A stretch of 64,000 bases of DNA from Euryodendron excelsum (GCA_033060915.1 CM065386.1:6368001-6432000); one strand, 5' to 3'. Counted from the stretch's first letter, positions 25,929-39,100 are shown. The notes: generated by a model not told the origin, from the letters alone. Numbers and translations: made by a program.

Positions 25929-26020
25929 GTGAGTTGGTTGCTTCCATTTGGTTCCTTAGGCTCTTTATCCTTACTGATTGTGATTGGATACTAATATGAT
26001 TTCAAATGCTGCGTGTGCAG
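25929..26020 (+). other. Possible 3'UTR intron of DRP5A
   Basis: A donor cag|gtgagt at 25929, a branch-point-like ctaat near 25991 and an acceptor gcgtgtgcag ending at 26020 define a plausible 92-base intron after the stop codon. If spliced, the stop codon would lie more than 50 bases upstream of this junction, which could expose the mRNA to nonsense-mediated decay. Confidence 0.4.
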
Positions 26021-26179
26021 ATTTGGCTCTCACAAATCTCTACCAAACCCCAAGAAGTGACTGCAGGGGTTTCGCATCTAGAAGCGGCAAAACTTTTAGC
26101 CAGGGTTTTCTAGCATCTTCTCAGATTGAGTTGCTTCCATTTGGTCCAGTGAAGACCATGCTCACATATTGGTTGTGAT

Positions 26180-27008
26180 TGTGCTATTTTTGGAACATTG
26201 TTTGTAGAACTATGCTCTTCCTATGGCTCATTACAAAGGGTGTCTGGCTCATTACAAATGGTGACTCTCTCTCTCTCTCAGCCAGCTTTATCATTGCCTA
26301 TTTAGGTAGTTGTGAAGGAGGTGGAAACTTCCTCAGATGTTACTGAAAATAATACTACTTTAGGCTTGTGAAGAACACAAAGGAAGCATAAAATAAAGAC
26401 AGACAGCTATGTATCAGCACACCCTGTAAACTATTCATGAACCTTTGTAACATGTGGATAGAACTCAGAAGTGGTCCCCCTTCATTTCTAATGTCTCCAT
26501 TGAACAAGATGAAATTATACATTGTGTGGAATTTACAATAGTGTCCTTGGAGTAGATTATAATGACTCCTCACCCTCCTGTCCCTCATTAGTGTTAATCT
26601 CATGAGTAATCATCCAGTTTGGTTGCAAATTAAGTTTCTAGAGAATTGAATCACCACCACACTAGGTGCTGTCATGTTCAAGCATTTGGGTCAGTCAAGG
26701 CCATTGTTAATTAGATGTGTCCAAATATTGTATTAAAAGCTCTGTTTTGAATACTATGGTGAGGACCTCTTCAAAGTACAGGGTACTGTTTCTTAAAGTA
26801 TTAGGTACTATCCCTTAAATAACTGGATGGTACTCAGAATTTATTTGAATTCTATTACTACAACAACCCAAACTTAAGTTGTGAACAATGAAGTGTTACA
26901 TTATGATCAAAAGGATTAAAAAAAAAAAGTATTTAAATATATACAAAAAAACGAACGCAATTTATATATATACATATAGAATTCTATATAGACCTATATT
27001 TTGAAATC

Positions 27009-27052
<44 letters not shown>

Positions 27053-29163
27053 TTAAATTTAAAAAGAAAACTACAAGTTGGAAACAAAGTCAAGGCCTAC
27101 CTTCACGTCCCAAATCCAACCAAAACACACACCAACCAGGAAACCCTCTCAATTTGTTCTCTTCTTGGAATTCATCCCCCTATGTCAAACTCATACATTC
27201 ATCTTGACCCCAAGAGATTTTTGCAGAATAAAATCTAATGTAAATCTCCAAGAAGACCAATTCCAATCTATTCTTTGTTTTATACATTGTCATTAATGAA
27301 ATCTTACATGCTGAGACCATTTTGCAAGGCCAAGGCATGGTAGCCCTGATATTCAAACCATGGCATCAAATGCCTTATTACTATCTTACCCTTGTCAATC
27401 TGTGCTTAGAAGAAGGTGCACACAAAATCATATTGAAAATTGGATTGGAATTTAGTGACCTGTTTGGTTGATTAAACACATGCATATAAGACTGATAATA
27501 TCAAAGTAAGATTCTCCTCATATTGTCACTATTCCAAGCCTAAGAACTATCAAATTGCCACCTAATGCAAACTTTGTTTAAGTGCTAAGAGGGTTGTTAG
27601 TCAAACCGGCCAAACTAAGATTATATTATCCGAAATCAACTAGTCGCTAGAGAAGAAGAGCCAATGGGCACTAGACACGTAAACAAGATCGGAATTTTAG
27701 TAATTTGTTATGAAGGGAACAGCCTCCTTCCTGAAGTTCTTGTTTTAAATCAAATTTGTGTGAGTTAATCAAGTTAGGTTAAGCCACTGTTTTTACATGT
27801 TAGATAAGAGTTTGTTAGGAACTTGACGATCGATGTCACGATGAGTTTTGATTAATTAGTGATTCAAAAGAGAGAGTGTATAGTATTAGTGCTTTGAGTA
27901 CATTGATTCCCCCACTTTTTTTCTATGAATTCTCTTTCCAATGAGAATGAGAATTTGATTCTTTTGCTAACTTTATGCTTTCCCAATTCTTGATGAAGCA
28001 AGGAATCCTTTGAATAAGTGGATTTGGACCTGCATTCTGTATACTATACTGCATTTGCTAAATGAAGCATGAAAACAATGACTCCAATACACATAAAATA
28101 TATATAATTATCTTTTTCATATACATATCTATGTCTTCATTCTTTGTATCACACTTTAGGTTTGGGTATAGAAAGCACACTAATAAAGTAGTAGCTCTAG
28201 TTTTTTTTTCTTTTCTTTCTCTCTGAGAATTAAGAAAAACAGTATATAGTCAGTGGGATAATGAGAAGTTAATGTTAGTGGAGTGAGTCGAACCCATGAT
28301 TTAGGGCACAGGTGGGGGGGCCGGTAAGAATAAGGAAGCACCCGCTTGATGGGTGATGGAAATGCTCTCTGATCATTGAATTTCATTATGCTAAGATCAG
28401 TCAAGGCGAGAACAACACCCTTTTTTATTTTAGCATTTTGGACAATGTAAAATTGCTACAATCTTGAAACTTCAAACTCTATGACAATAACATAAAAATA
28501 TACGAAGTGGTTGAAAATGTATACAGAATTTGAAATATGGAGTTTGTATAAAGAATATACAAAATTTGTGTACATAATTTATATATTCAAGATTATACAC
28601 TTTGAAATATAGGTTAGAAATTTAAGCCCCACGGAGTGATCAAAGTTCAACGGAAGGATGAGGATGGCAACACCTATAGAAAAAGTAGGGAGTTCTCATT
28701 GGGCTTGGTTGGAGCGTGCAACTCACGTGACCTTACTGTGCAATCATGGAAAAAGGCATTGTCCCAATTAGAACTAGAGTCCCTGCAGTCAGGGCTCTGA
28801 AGTCAATGCCCAAACGTATTAAAATTGGAATTCCCAATTCAATTCCAGCTTTGATGGTGATGCCCCAAATTCCTTCAATTGCCCTTCTAACCTTTTCTTT
28901 CATTTTATTATACCACAGACCGTTGGGTGTGCATTTTCTCAGTAGCCAATCAACTCCCCCACCCCACCAAAAAGCAAAACAAGAGAAAGTTTAAAGTCTA
29001 GAGAGAGGGAGTTGCACAAAGGCATAACAAAACAAAAGTAAATTAGCAAATCTCCTTCTCATCAAGCCTTGTTTTTCACTCATCCATCTCTTCTTCTCCA
29101 CCCAAACCTCTTTCTTTTTCTCCTCCTCTCTCTAGACAGTGGTGGGGAGTTGGGCGCCTATCA
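26180..29163. other. DRP5A 3' flank and intergenic spacer
   Basis: No gene is recognised. It holds a CT microsatellite (27013-27051) and AT-rich DNA. Just before the VQ gene is a CT/TTC-rich likely 5' leader (about 29045-29140). Confidence 0.5.
27013..27051. repeat. (TC)n microsatellite
   Basis: About 19 uninterrupted TC units. Confidence 0.95.
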
Positions 29164-29838
29164 ATGGAGATCAACTCCAGACTCCAAGAGAGGGAAAACC
29201 CATCTCCCACAAACTCCCCAAACAGCAATGGAAGCAGCAGCAACAGCAATGGAGTCCACATTCAAACCCCTCCACTGACCCCAAAACCCATCTCTAGATC
29301 TGAAACCAATCCCTACCCAACAACCTTCGTCCAAGCAGACACCGCTACATTCAAACAGGTAGTTCAGATGCTCACTGGATCGTCGGAGAAGGCGGCGAAG
29401 CAAGCATCCAAACCACCCTCCTCAGATCCACCACCGCCGTCCTCCAAAGGTCACATACCACCAATCAAGACTGGACAAAAGAAACAGGGCTTCAAGCTTT
29501 ACGAGAGGAGGAACAGCCTCAAGAACGGCCTCATGATAAGCCCTTTGATCCCCGGCTCCCGTCACAATTCCGGGTTCTCGCTCCGGAATCCGGAGATCTT
29601 GTCGCCGAGTATACTGGACTTTCCTTCGTTAGTTCTTAGTCCGGTCACGCCATTGATTGAAGACCCATTTAACAAGTCTTCGCCGTCGATGGGAAGTTCG
29701 TCGGAGGAAGAGAAGGCAATCGCCGAGAAGGGATTTTACTTTCACCCATCGCCGAGAACAAACCCGAGAGGCTCTGAGCCCCAGCTCTTGCCGCTGTTTC
29801 CGGTGACATCGCCGCGAGTTGCCGAGTCGTCTTCTTGA
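29164..29838 (+). CDS. VQ motif-containing protein (VQ4/VQ33, MVQ type)
   Basis: A single exon of 224 residues with no intron, as is usual in this plant-specific family. The VQ motif is FKQVVQMLTG at residues ~63-72, inside the extended conserved block NPYPTTFVQADT. VQ proteins bind WRKY transcription factors in the nucleus. The sub-family seen here is also a MAP-kinase substrate set in Arabidopsis (MVQ), consistent with many Ser/Thr-Pro sites (TPPLTPKP, LSPSILDFP, LVLSPVTPL, HPSPR). Other family landmarks are FKLYERRNSLKN and the C-terminal LLPLFPVTSPRV. The N-terminus is Asn/Ser-rich low complexity. The next gene downstream is DEP1, matching the neighbourhood of a VQ gene in Arabidopsis as I recall it. 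I see no defect. Confidence 0.93.
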   Translation: MEINSRLQERENPSPTNSPNSNGSSSNSNGVHIQTPPLTPKPISRSETNPYPTTFVQADTATFKQVVQMLTGSSEKAAKQASKPPSSDPPPPSSKGHIPPIKTGQKKQGFKLYERRNSLKNGLMISPLIPGSRHNSGFSLRNPEILSPSILDFPSLVLSPVTPLIEDPFNKSSPSMGSSSEEEKAIAEKGFYFHPSPRTNPRGSEPQLLPLFPVTSPRVAESSS

Positions 29839-30065
29839 AAAATGGTGATAATTGTGTGAAGGTGTAACTATGAGTAACTCAAGAGGAGTATGGGTTGTTG
29901 AATGGTTTGGAGAGACAGGTAGAGATCTTGCTTCGACTGTACAATTTGATCTCTCTTCCATTGTTGCAGAAAATGAAAAGCTTCCTTTTTTTTCTTTTGG
30001 TTTTTTCAGTGAGAATTACCAGCATCATGAGATGAAAATGTTGAGGTGAATGTTCAGTAGTTCTG

Positions 30066-30101
<36 letters not shown>

Positions 30102-31526
30102 CAACGCGTGAATGAATTCTTGTGGAATGTGGACTTTAGTCGAAAATTATTTGCCTTTCCCTGCTTTTCTTTCTTTCGTTGTGTTTTCAACCAAAAAGTC
30201 ATTCAACTCTCGCTCTCTCTCTCTCTCTCTGTCTTCTCTCTCTTTGTTGGATTGAAACAAAAGCTTACGGGTGGAACGCCCAGAAAGAGAGAGAGAGAGA
30301 GAGTTTGTGCTACATTTACCATGGTCTAGTACAGTACTGTCCAAGGACTTGCAAATATACAATAGTAACAATACAATACAACACCATTAACTGAAAATTG
30401 AGAAATATGGGAGAGGATTTGGAGTAGTGTGCGTGAGCCTACTAAAGATTAAATGGGTCCCGCCCAGCTTTCACGACGCGATACATGGATGGTATATCTG
30501 TTCAGTAGATGTAACTTTGGGAAGTTTCTTCTTGTGAAGTTTTGATTGGATGTACGGTTCCACCATTTGTGGGATTTCTTGGAGTTCCCAAAGCAAAGAG
30601 TGATGTTTCCCAGAATCGCTCCTACATCAAAAAAGATATTTTGGGGAGCAACAATTTATAGGATCTGATGGATGTTCGATCATATGATCTTTTTGACTTG
30701 ACAAGGTTTTGCTCAAAACTTCTCTACTGTTGGATCCAACCAGCGGAAGCAGACTTGAAAGCATTAGCATAGTTGGTTACGAAGAAAAAAAAAATATATA
30801 TATATATATATATTGATATATGAAATTGTTTGAGTGCGCCTGTTTATGAACTATAAATTATAAGTCATAAGTTAGTTTTAAAAAATTTTTTTTTTTCAAA
30901 AATACATGATTAGAACGTAAAATTATTTTTTTTTAACTACTAATCATAAACACATTTTAAAAAAACTATAAGTATAACCTATAAATTACCAAATAAAATA
31001 CCTTTAAATAACTTTATATATATATATATATATATTTTTTTTTGGTATTATAGTGATGTTTTGTTTAGTTTATGAATAGCTTGACTAATTTCCCTTTCAA
31101 TTTATTCAAAGCATATCATCTCTGGAATTGTAGCAGACAATATATTATGAACAATTGTACAGTGTTATAACAAGGGTCTTTAATATTCCAACAGTAAGTT
31201 CAATACAAGAGCATGTTTAATATAGCGACTAAAGATCAATTATAATTTTTTTTTCCATGCAAAGATACTTTCTTGGCGACCAGCTCAATTATAATAATGC
31301 AGGAAATTAATAAGATCGGACCATTCTTTTTGAGACAGAGGGAGAGAGGGAAGGTGAAACATGTATGATAGTTGATAAAAAAGAAATAAGAGAGAGTATG
31401 ATCAAACTTTTCTATAAAGCAGAGAAATTTGTGATACCTTTTTCATTTTTGCTTTCTTATATATATATATATATATATATAAACATTTTGTCACTGCATG
31501 TATCTATCTATATAAATTGTATGGCA
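29839..31526. other. VQ gene 3' flank and AT-rich spacer
   Basis: It contains CT runs (30068-30099 and about 30212-30236), a GA run (about 30285-30302), TA runs (about 30793-30812, 31018-31035 and 31459-31481) and an AT-rich repeat-like stretch (about 30826-31010). No gene is seen. Confidence 0.55.
30068..30099. repeat. (CT)n microsatellite
   Basis: About 16 CT units about 230 bases after the VQ gene stop codon, possibly in its 3' UTR. A second CT run and a GA run follow within 250 bases. Confidence 0.9.
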
Positions 31527-31805
31527 TAGGAAATGCGGTTCATTTCCCTGACACAAGACAAATTTAAGTTATTGTCAAATTTAGGTATTGTTTTAACTTA
31601 ATTCAACAATTCAGAATTAGCATCATTTTAAATAGAATTTTTATTGAAAGTGTTTTTTCAAATGACACTTTTTGATTGTATTTTTTTTAATAAATCAAAC
31701 GAGATTATAAAAATACAAAATTGTATAAACGCTTTTTGGTAGGAAAAACGCTTTTTGAAAAAACGTTTATATCAACAATTTTTTTCTTCATCAGATATTT
31801 GTGAA

Positions 31806-32712
31806 TTTTGGCAAATCAATTGAACTAAAGTCCATAACGTGAGAACCAGTACTTCGTTTGACATGCTGTCAACTCTTACATGTCACTCGTATCACACCGG
31901 TGCCTCCCGTCAAGTTTTACACTTTCCGAATTCTTTTTTTCCATTTTAGTACACTAACGGCCGAGTTGACCTAAATTCGAGAACTTAAGTTTTGAAATCC
32001 TAAAACTTTGCATAACTTCTGAACCAGTACTCCGTTTGATTTGTCGTCAACTCTTACGCATCACTTGTGACACACCGGTACCTCCCATCAAGTTTCGCTA
32101 AATCCAGACCCTTTTTCCCCACTTCGATACCCTAACATCTAAGTTAACCTAAATTCGAGAACCTAAGTTTTGAAATCTAGAAAGTTTGCATAACTTTTGA
32201 ATCGGTACTCTGTTTGACGTGCTATCAACTTTCGCATGTTACTCGTGCCACACCGGTGCTTCTCGTCAAGTTTTGCACTCCCTGAGCCGTTTTTCGGCAT
32301 TTCGGTACCCTAATGGCCGAGTTGACCTAAATTCGAGAACCTAAGTTTTTAAATCCCAAAACTTTCATAACTTAAGAACCGAGACTCTATTTGACGTGCT
32401 GTTAACTCCCACCCCTCATTCATGACACACTGGTGCCTTCTGTCAAGTTTCACACTCCCTGGACCATTTTCTCATTTAAGCACTCTAACAGTCGAGTTGA
32501 CCTAAATTCGAGAACCTAAGTTTCAAAATTTTGAAAGCTTGCATAACTTATGAATCGATACTCTGTTTGACGTGCCGTTGTGAGAACCTAAGTTTCCAAA
32601 TCCTAAAAGCTTGTATAACTTCTGAATCGGTACTCCGTTTGACGTACCATCAATTCCCACATGTTACTCGTGCCATACCGGTGCCTCCCTTCAAGTTTTG
32701 CACCCTCGGACC
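31806..32712. repeat. ~178-bp tandem repeat array, about five units
   Basis: The word gttgacctaaattcgagaac (one copy gttaacct) begins units at 31965, 32143, 32321 and 32496, giving spacings of 178, 178 and 175. Each unit also carries a version of 'cataact-tgaa-cggtactc-gtttgac', then 'cacaccggtgcctc' and 'gtcaagttt'. A partial unit precedes 31965. The unit beginning at 32496 is cut after about 84 bases and is followed by another partial unit (to about 32712). Units differ by perhaps 10-20 percent by eye, so the array is not recent. No protein is encoded. The period is in the nucleosome-length range typical of plant satellites. Confidence 0.85.
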
Positions 32713-34077
32713 CTTTTTTTTTTATGGGATCCATACTTACACTGGGACCTTCTGCCTCTACGTACCCCCCTTTGGCTCGAACCATATTGTGGGTGAGGTG
32801 TTGGTGGATTGTGAAAGTTATGAAATTGTTCAAAATTACTTCGGCCCTGTGAGTAATCCTCGTTTGGGTTGAAAATATTAGATATACATTGCCCCGACGA
32901 CCCTTTTGATATTGTACTGTGACTACTCTGCCCAAGTGTAAGTATTTTAGTAAATATCTCCAGTACCAATACATCACCCCCTCGGTGACAAAAGTTCACC
33001 GTACGACTAGACGTCTCCCCACATCATATCAGGACGACTGACATTGGTGGTCATTGTGCTTCCCTCCTTCACAACATATATTTCAACACAATGCAAGTCA
33101 CAATATTTCAAAGGGAGATTCAAGACAGTTTGCAATGTCTTGTCGTCATTGACCGGCTACTTCTTATATATCATTACTTCTCCATTTTGTCCTTAAGAGT
33201 ATCAACATATGAACTTTATATTCACATGCTCTCTATACTCGGTCATCATAGGCATAATCATGTCTCGTTATCCAGCAAGTGAGGTTTCTAGTTCTACATT
33301 ATAGCATTCACTAGCCTCTATATTATAGGCTATATTTTCTAGGCGATCTTATACTATCTTTTTTCCCTAATAAAACATTACTATTGTCGTCATTATTTAG
33401 CTGCGACTGATCTATTTACATAAAAAAATTAAGGAATCATTGTATGTAATTATAAAGATAAGCAAACTAGATTTAAAGAAAGTTACTGTAAAATGAAAAA
33501 CTGAAATCCATTGAAAAAGGTCACAATAGGTTTTGAGATAACAAGTGCTTTCACTAACAAATAATTATTACAGAATATAGATAATGAGGACTTCATGTGT
33601 TTACCATCCAACACAAGGCTCAGCAATATGCAATTGATTCATTAATCCATCAAGATCAGCTGGTGTGTACAGTTTACTCAAGGCCACCAAGGGAGTCTCT
33701 CTCTCTCTCATGTAGGACACAATTCAAACCATTGCTAAAAGGATTGCAGCATTAGGCTTATATATTAAGAAGATGTTACAATATATTCTACACATTAGAG
33801 AATGAATGTGGAAATTAAGCCTTATGGGTAATGCTGCAGATTGCCTGAATGAGAGAACAAAGTACAACTTTGTAGGTGGAGCATGACAATCTTTTTTTAT
33901 TTTTTTTGGTTACAACAAGGGTTGCCAGGATTTGAAACGTTGCACTTATTATGAGCAGGGTATTCACACATCTTAATCACTTGACCCAGAGCCACATGAG
34001 AAATTTTGTTTAGACAGCATGAAATAATGTTAGTCCAAACCTAACCCATCTACATCTTCATCCAGTCATAAATATGA

Positions 34078-34079
<2 letters not shown>

Positions 34080-34115
<36 letters not shown>
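34080..34115 (+). repeat. Run of 36 consecutive G
   Basis: An uninterrupted G tract following tatgaga and ending at tgtcg. This may be a real homopolymer or a consensus artefact. If real, the G strand could form G-quadruplexes. Confidence 0.9.
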
Positions 34116-34116
<1 letters not shown>

Positions 34117-34908
34117 GTCGTCCTCTTTACAGGTATTAAGGTCCAACTTTTGTGCTACCGACAATGGTTTGTTTGGTCGGTTTTGAATTTGGTAGTATAA
34201 TCTAAACCGAATTGAACCAAACCAACCATGTTATAATAATGGTCGTGAAAAAAACCTGACCATAGTCGGCTTGGTCCATTTTCTGAATTTTAATTCGGTA
34301 GTAACCCTACCAAATCAAGTCCCCACTTCAAAGTAGTTCAAACCAAAATCAATGTACGAAATGCATTACATAAATATCAAAGGACCAAATATTACATTTA
34401 TGTAGTTCAAACTAAACAATGCATCTATGTATATTGACAAAATCAACTACAGAAATTTTAAGAAATCCACTTTTTCCAAGCCCTAGCCTCCACTATATAT
34501 TGACAAGCCTTCAAGCCCTAGCCTCACACCTGACAATGGGAGTGAGTGAGAGATTGGAAAGAGAGACAACTGAGAGAGTGAGAGATATCGGGAGTGAGTG
34601 AGAGAGCTGAGAGAGACAACTGAGAGATCGCGGTGGCCGTGAGTGTTTTTTAATTCCAGTAAAAACAATTTTTGAAATAGTGCTTTAATGATAACTTTTT
34701 TTTAGAAACGTTTCTTGTAAAAGGGTTTGTACACTTACGTATTTTTTTTAAAAAGTACGAGGAGAAAACGTCATTTCAAAAAGTGTTTTCAATAAAAATA
34801 TCATTTGAAATGACGCTGAATCTAAATTGCTAAATTAAGTAAAATCAACACGTATATTGAAAATAAAGTTGAGTATCTATGTGTCAGGGAAATGAACCTA
34901 GGAAATGC

Positions 34909-36185
34909 ATTGAACGTACAAGAAATTAACTAAGGCCTGTTTTCGTAGTAATTTTGATGCAAGTTGAGTTTCTGATCTAGCACTGGATCCCGTATGTAAA
35001 TTATTTTTGGAACTACAGGAAACCAATCCGATTCATTGCCATTTAGAGGCATTTTTTTTCAATTTTGCACATTAGACCATTTAACTTGGACTGATCATTT
35101 TACTTATACTTTTCCGTGTAAAAAGTAGTTCCTTGGCTACATAAACAAAATTAATTTTAAAAATTCATTTGGATTAGCTTATAGGTGCTTATTTAAGTAA
35201 CTTACGACTTTTATTACTAAATTTTTTGGGCTAAAAAGGATAAAAATGTAATTGAAAAGCCCACAAAAAGGTGAAAATTTGAATTTTTATTGAAAAGAGT
35301 AATGACAAAAAAAAAAGTTGGAAAATAGGAACGAGCACTCAGATCATTTCATTTGGATGAATTTTAGATGGAGTTAATTCTGATTTATAATGGTGTCTAA
35401 GTAGGTTTTAGATACAACTGCATATTACTGAATGATGCAATAAGAAAACAGAAAAATAATGAAAACTGTTCAATTCGGTTTGGTCTATTGAATTCCAAAA
35501 TGATATTGCATTTGATTTATGACTGTGCAAGCTTTTCCCAACTTCAAGCTCATATTTAAGTTTCATCTATTCAAGAAATTGACTTAGTTCTTGAACATTG
35601 ATGTTTAGTTTGGAACCCCAATTTTTAGCTGAAAAAGTAAAAGAAAAGAAAATGTGATGAAAAATACAACAAAATTACTCTTTCGTTCTCTTTAATTTTC
35701 CTTCACCTTTTTCTTTTTTCACCGAAAATTTGAGTTCCAAACGGAGCGTTAGATTAATGGTACAGCATTTAAGTTTGACCAAAGCTGTTTCCAAGCTGCT
35801 GCTGAAAATCATTCTCAAGCAGGAACAGAGCTATTGATTGAATTTGAAAAGGATGGAAGTCCCAGCATATCTTTAGTGGCATATACTGCAGAACTCAAAG
35901 CCTCTTGTATTGAATATTTTGGCCTGATGTAACATAACATGCATTTCAATCAGGTAAAAAAAGAAACAGCCAAGGTAAACAAATTCCACACAAGTCATTA
36001 ACTGGGAAGGAAATCCCGACCCAAAAAAAAAAAAGGCAGAAGGAAATCAAGGGAGAAGAGCAGCAACAAAACATAAATTCACTGGCAAGTTTGTCAGGAA
36101 GGGAATTTGTATATTGATACAGATATATATTTGTTAATTATAGCATTGTCATGTTCAGTAAGATTACACAGGAACACATCTAATC
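34909..36185. other. Intergenic and DEP1 3' flank
   Basis: No gene is seen. Ordinary AT-rich DNA, with the 3' UTR of the - strand DEP1 gene expected at its right end. Confidence 0.55.
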
Positions 36186-39100
36186 TTAGATTTCTGAGAA
36201 AGAATTGATTGTCTTGAACCCATGATTCTCCGGTAGAGGTCCATTTCCAGGCCGTACAGAAATTATCACCTCCAAACCTGAAACATGTATCAGAATTCTG
36301 ATATAAAGACAATCTCAATAACAAGTGGAAGGTTCTCTTCACCTGAGTCTCAATGTCCAAATTTCAGCTATTTTTGCCTAAACGCGGTTTGGCTGGTGAG
36401 AGTTCACACCTTCCCAAAAGTTCAAAGTTTAAAATATAAGCCACAAGCAGCACATTACCTGCTGCCTTGGCAGCTACAGCTTCTTGATAGATGTCAGTCA
36501 CAAATAAGATCTCTGATGGCTTATCAACTCCAACAGATTCCGAGATTTCAGAGTAACTGCTTGTTTCTTTCTTGTTCCTGCTCGTAATAGAATTGAATAA
36601 TGGTTTACCTAGAATCAAAGGGTAGTAGAAAAGCATCTTAAAATAGAGAATTGCATTCGATGAGTGTATAATATATACCCCACTGTGGTATCAAAAAATC
36701 CACACAAGTATTTTCTTAAGTCCCCATAAGTTGTGTTTCCAAATAAGAGCCTTTGTGCTAATCTGCTACCGCTGGAATATATATACACCTGAGCAAAAAG
36801 AGATAAGGAAGCATGACAACTAGTAATCTTTATATTCGGAAATTAAATAATAGCACAACAATCTAGATTTTCCCTGAAGTATAAGGGCACAGAAGCACAC
36901 CAGAAAATAAAGCTAGATAACATAAAACACAAGTTGGAGGTTTATCCTAGGGGAAAATAAGTAACAAAAGAAAAGGAAGAACGTAAATTTGACCTTGATG
37001 CCCAAACCATGCCACTTCTCCAGAGCTACAGGTACATCATCAAAAACTATACCCTCTAGTTCGTTATTCTGGAATCCACTCCTCCATATATGACCCTGAA
37101 CCCTTAAAACGTTAGCCAGATTTGTGAGGATAACTCCCAAACAGAGCATTTTTACTGTGAGTTTCATTTTGCATACCTGCAATTGCTTTAAGGCAGTAAT
37201 CTTCCTGTCAGCTTTTATCATTGCTTCCATGTTAGCAACCAAAGCAGCAATGAGCTCCTCTTTCCCTGCATCATCAGAAGGGATGGGCATAGCACCAGCA
37301 ATTCCTTGTTCTAAGTCATCCTGTACCTGCAAGAAGAATATAGAAATTCTGTACACTTCATTATCTTTGTTGAAGGAGTAAATTTGGACTCCAGCGAAAC
37401 ATACGGGAAATGACTTTTGAGATTCCAGCCAAAATGAATACTGCTCAGATAGCTTCCCAAAATCCACAGAGGAACAAAGCTATGTGCTTGTTTGTGAATA
37501 TATACTAAACACTTAAGTTTCCATGCCTGAATTTTAAATGTGAAACGGTCAATTAGAGTAAAATGATGAAGAAAAATAAAAATTCTTTACAATGTTCCAT
37601 GAAAAATTTCTCAAATATACTTTTGAACAATTGAAATTAAATGAAAATGAACTCCTTATTTGCAGATATCAAAAAGAAAATAAAAAGAAAAAGACAAAAA
37701 CCTAACTTGAGAGCACAACAACTTAACGTCATCTTGAGTATCCGCTGTGTCATATGTTGCATCTAAATGCCTCCCCACATTATCACGGGCATATGGAAAG
37801 AGAACATCGGTAACAAATGATATAGGAGTAGTAGTCCCTTCGATGTCCAGAACTATACAGCGCTGCAGCAAAATTTAGTAAATAGACAATATAAGTTAAA
37901 TTGGAACTAGGATTAAAGAACATAGTGACATTTCTAGCAAAAGCGAGAATACTGAGAATACTTCAAAAACGTACTCTTGATGGTTCAATGTCATTATCTG
38001 CCTTCACAGATATGTTTACATTCTGGAGACCACAGAAAACTCCTCTGGAATTAGGAATCGGACCATGATTCGGGGTAGACCAGTCCAGGCCCAATTGATA
38101 AAGTTTGATAGCAGCATCAAAGAGATAGTGGTAACATTCAGCCTGGAAAATTAAGTTGTCAATTGGAGATAAAGCATATCAAATAAAGTCTAAAGCCATT
38201 AAAAGTGCCTTCATCTTCATGACAGAAGAGCATTCCTTATAAAACGATGAACAAGTCAATTCATGGAGATCATATTAGATTTTGGAAGGTTGCAAGGGTA
38301 ATATCTTAAGAACACCAAATCATTTGATCAACATAAAATTAAAAACAGAGTTTAAATGATCTTCAAGCAAATATAGGAATACTAAAGTTCTTTGCAGCTG
38401 ATCATTATTGTCCATGTCTTCCTTAGCACAAACCTGAGTTTTAGCACTGATCCAAGAATCGCCCCATATATATATGCCATGGTTCCGTACCAGCACAGCC
38501 GTTGTTTTTGGATAAGCCTCTATCTAGAGCACAATGGGAAATGTTCAATTAGTCTGAAGCAATATTCACTCAGCACAATAGAGAACTGATTTCCAGAAGA
38601 TTTAACAGAAGACCAAGCTCTGGAGACCTTCTCAACATTTTTTATAACACACATTCAGTCTAGAACATTTTAATAACCCTGAAGTTCCTGTTTGTAGTCC
38701 TTTGGTTCCTTCTTAGTTTCAAGTACCATTCTGTGCTTCAGAGTTCAAAAGGAAAGCTAGCAAATACAGGAATATGTATGTAACTATAACCAACCAAAAG
38801 ATCTCACTGCATAAAGACATAATGTTTCCTGGACACTAAGCAAAATACCTTCTACAGAACAGAAAACTAGCAAATGAAATCAGGAGAAAGAACATGACTT
38901 TTTGAAGTTTCTTCTGTACAACATAATAGGTTTAGTGAGAAGGAAGTGAGGAGGATTAGCAACATGCATTAAAAGCATATTCATAAAAGGATCATAGAGG
39001 CAATAGTTTCAAGGCTAAGATCATACATATAGTCATAGTTATCAAAACCGGACTAGACCGGCCAGTTCAACTGGTTCAACTGGGAACCGGACCATGAACC

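Larger units (their letters stand above)
31537..34898. mobile_element. 3.36-kb element with long terminal inverted repeats and 10-bp direct flanks (MULE-like)
   Basis: The left end reads ggttcatttccctgacaca and the right end is its exact complement. Complementarity continues with mismatches for roughly 155 bp inward; the words tttttattgaaa and aaatgac recur in the same order on both arms. The 10-base word taggaaatgc lies immediately outside both ends (31527-31536 and 34899-34908), which is best explained as a target-site duplication. Long inverted repeats plus a 9-10 bp duplication point to the Mutator-like superfamily. Inside are a ~178-bp tandem array (31806-32712), retrotransposon-like debris (about 32720-33100), a 36-base G run and a GAGAGTGAGAGA-type repeat (34540-34625). 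No transposase frame is visible, so it is non-autonomous. Confidence 0.72.

Noticed and set aside
31806..32712. Possible CRISPR-like array
   Set aside because: Repeats are ~178 bp, directly adjacent and without unique spacers, in a plant nuclear context; this is a tandem repeat array.
33900..34010. tRNA-derived SINE-like stretch (ggatttgaaacgttgcac ... cacttgaccca)
   Set aside because: Suggestive words only; no A/B box pair at proper spacing or tail could be defined, so it is not listed as a feature.
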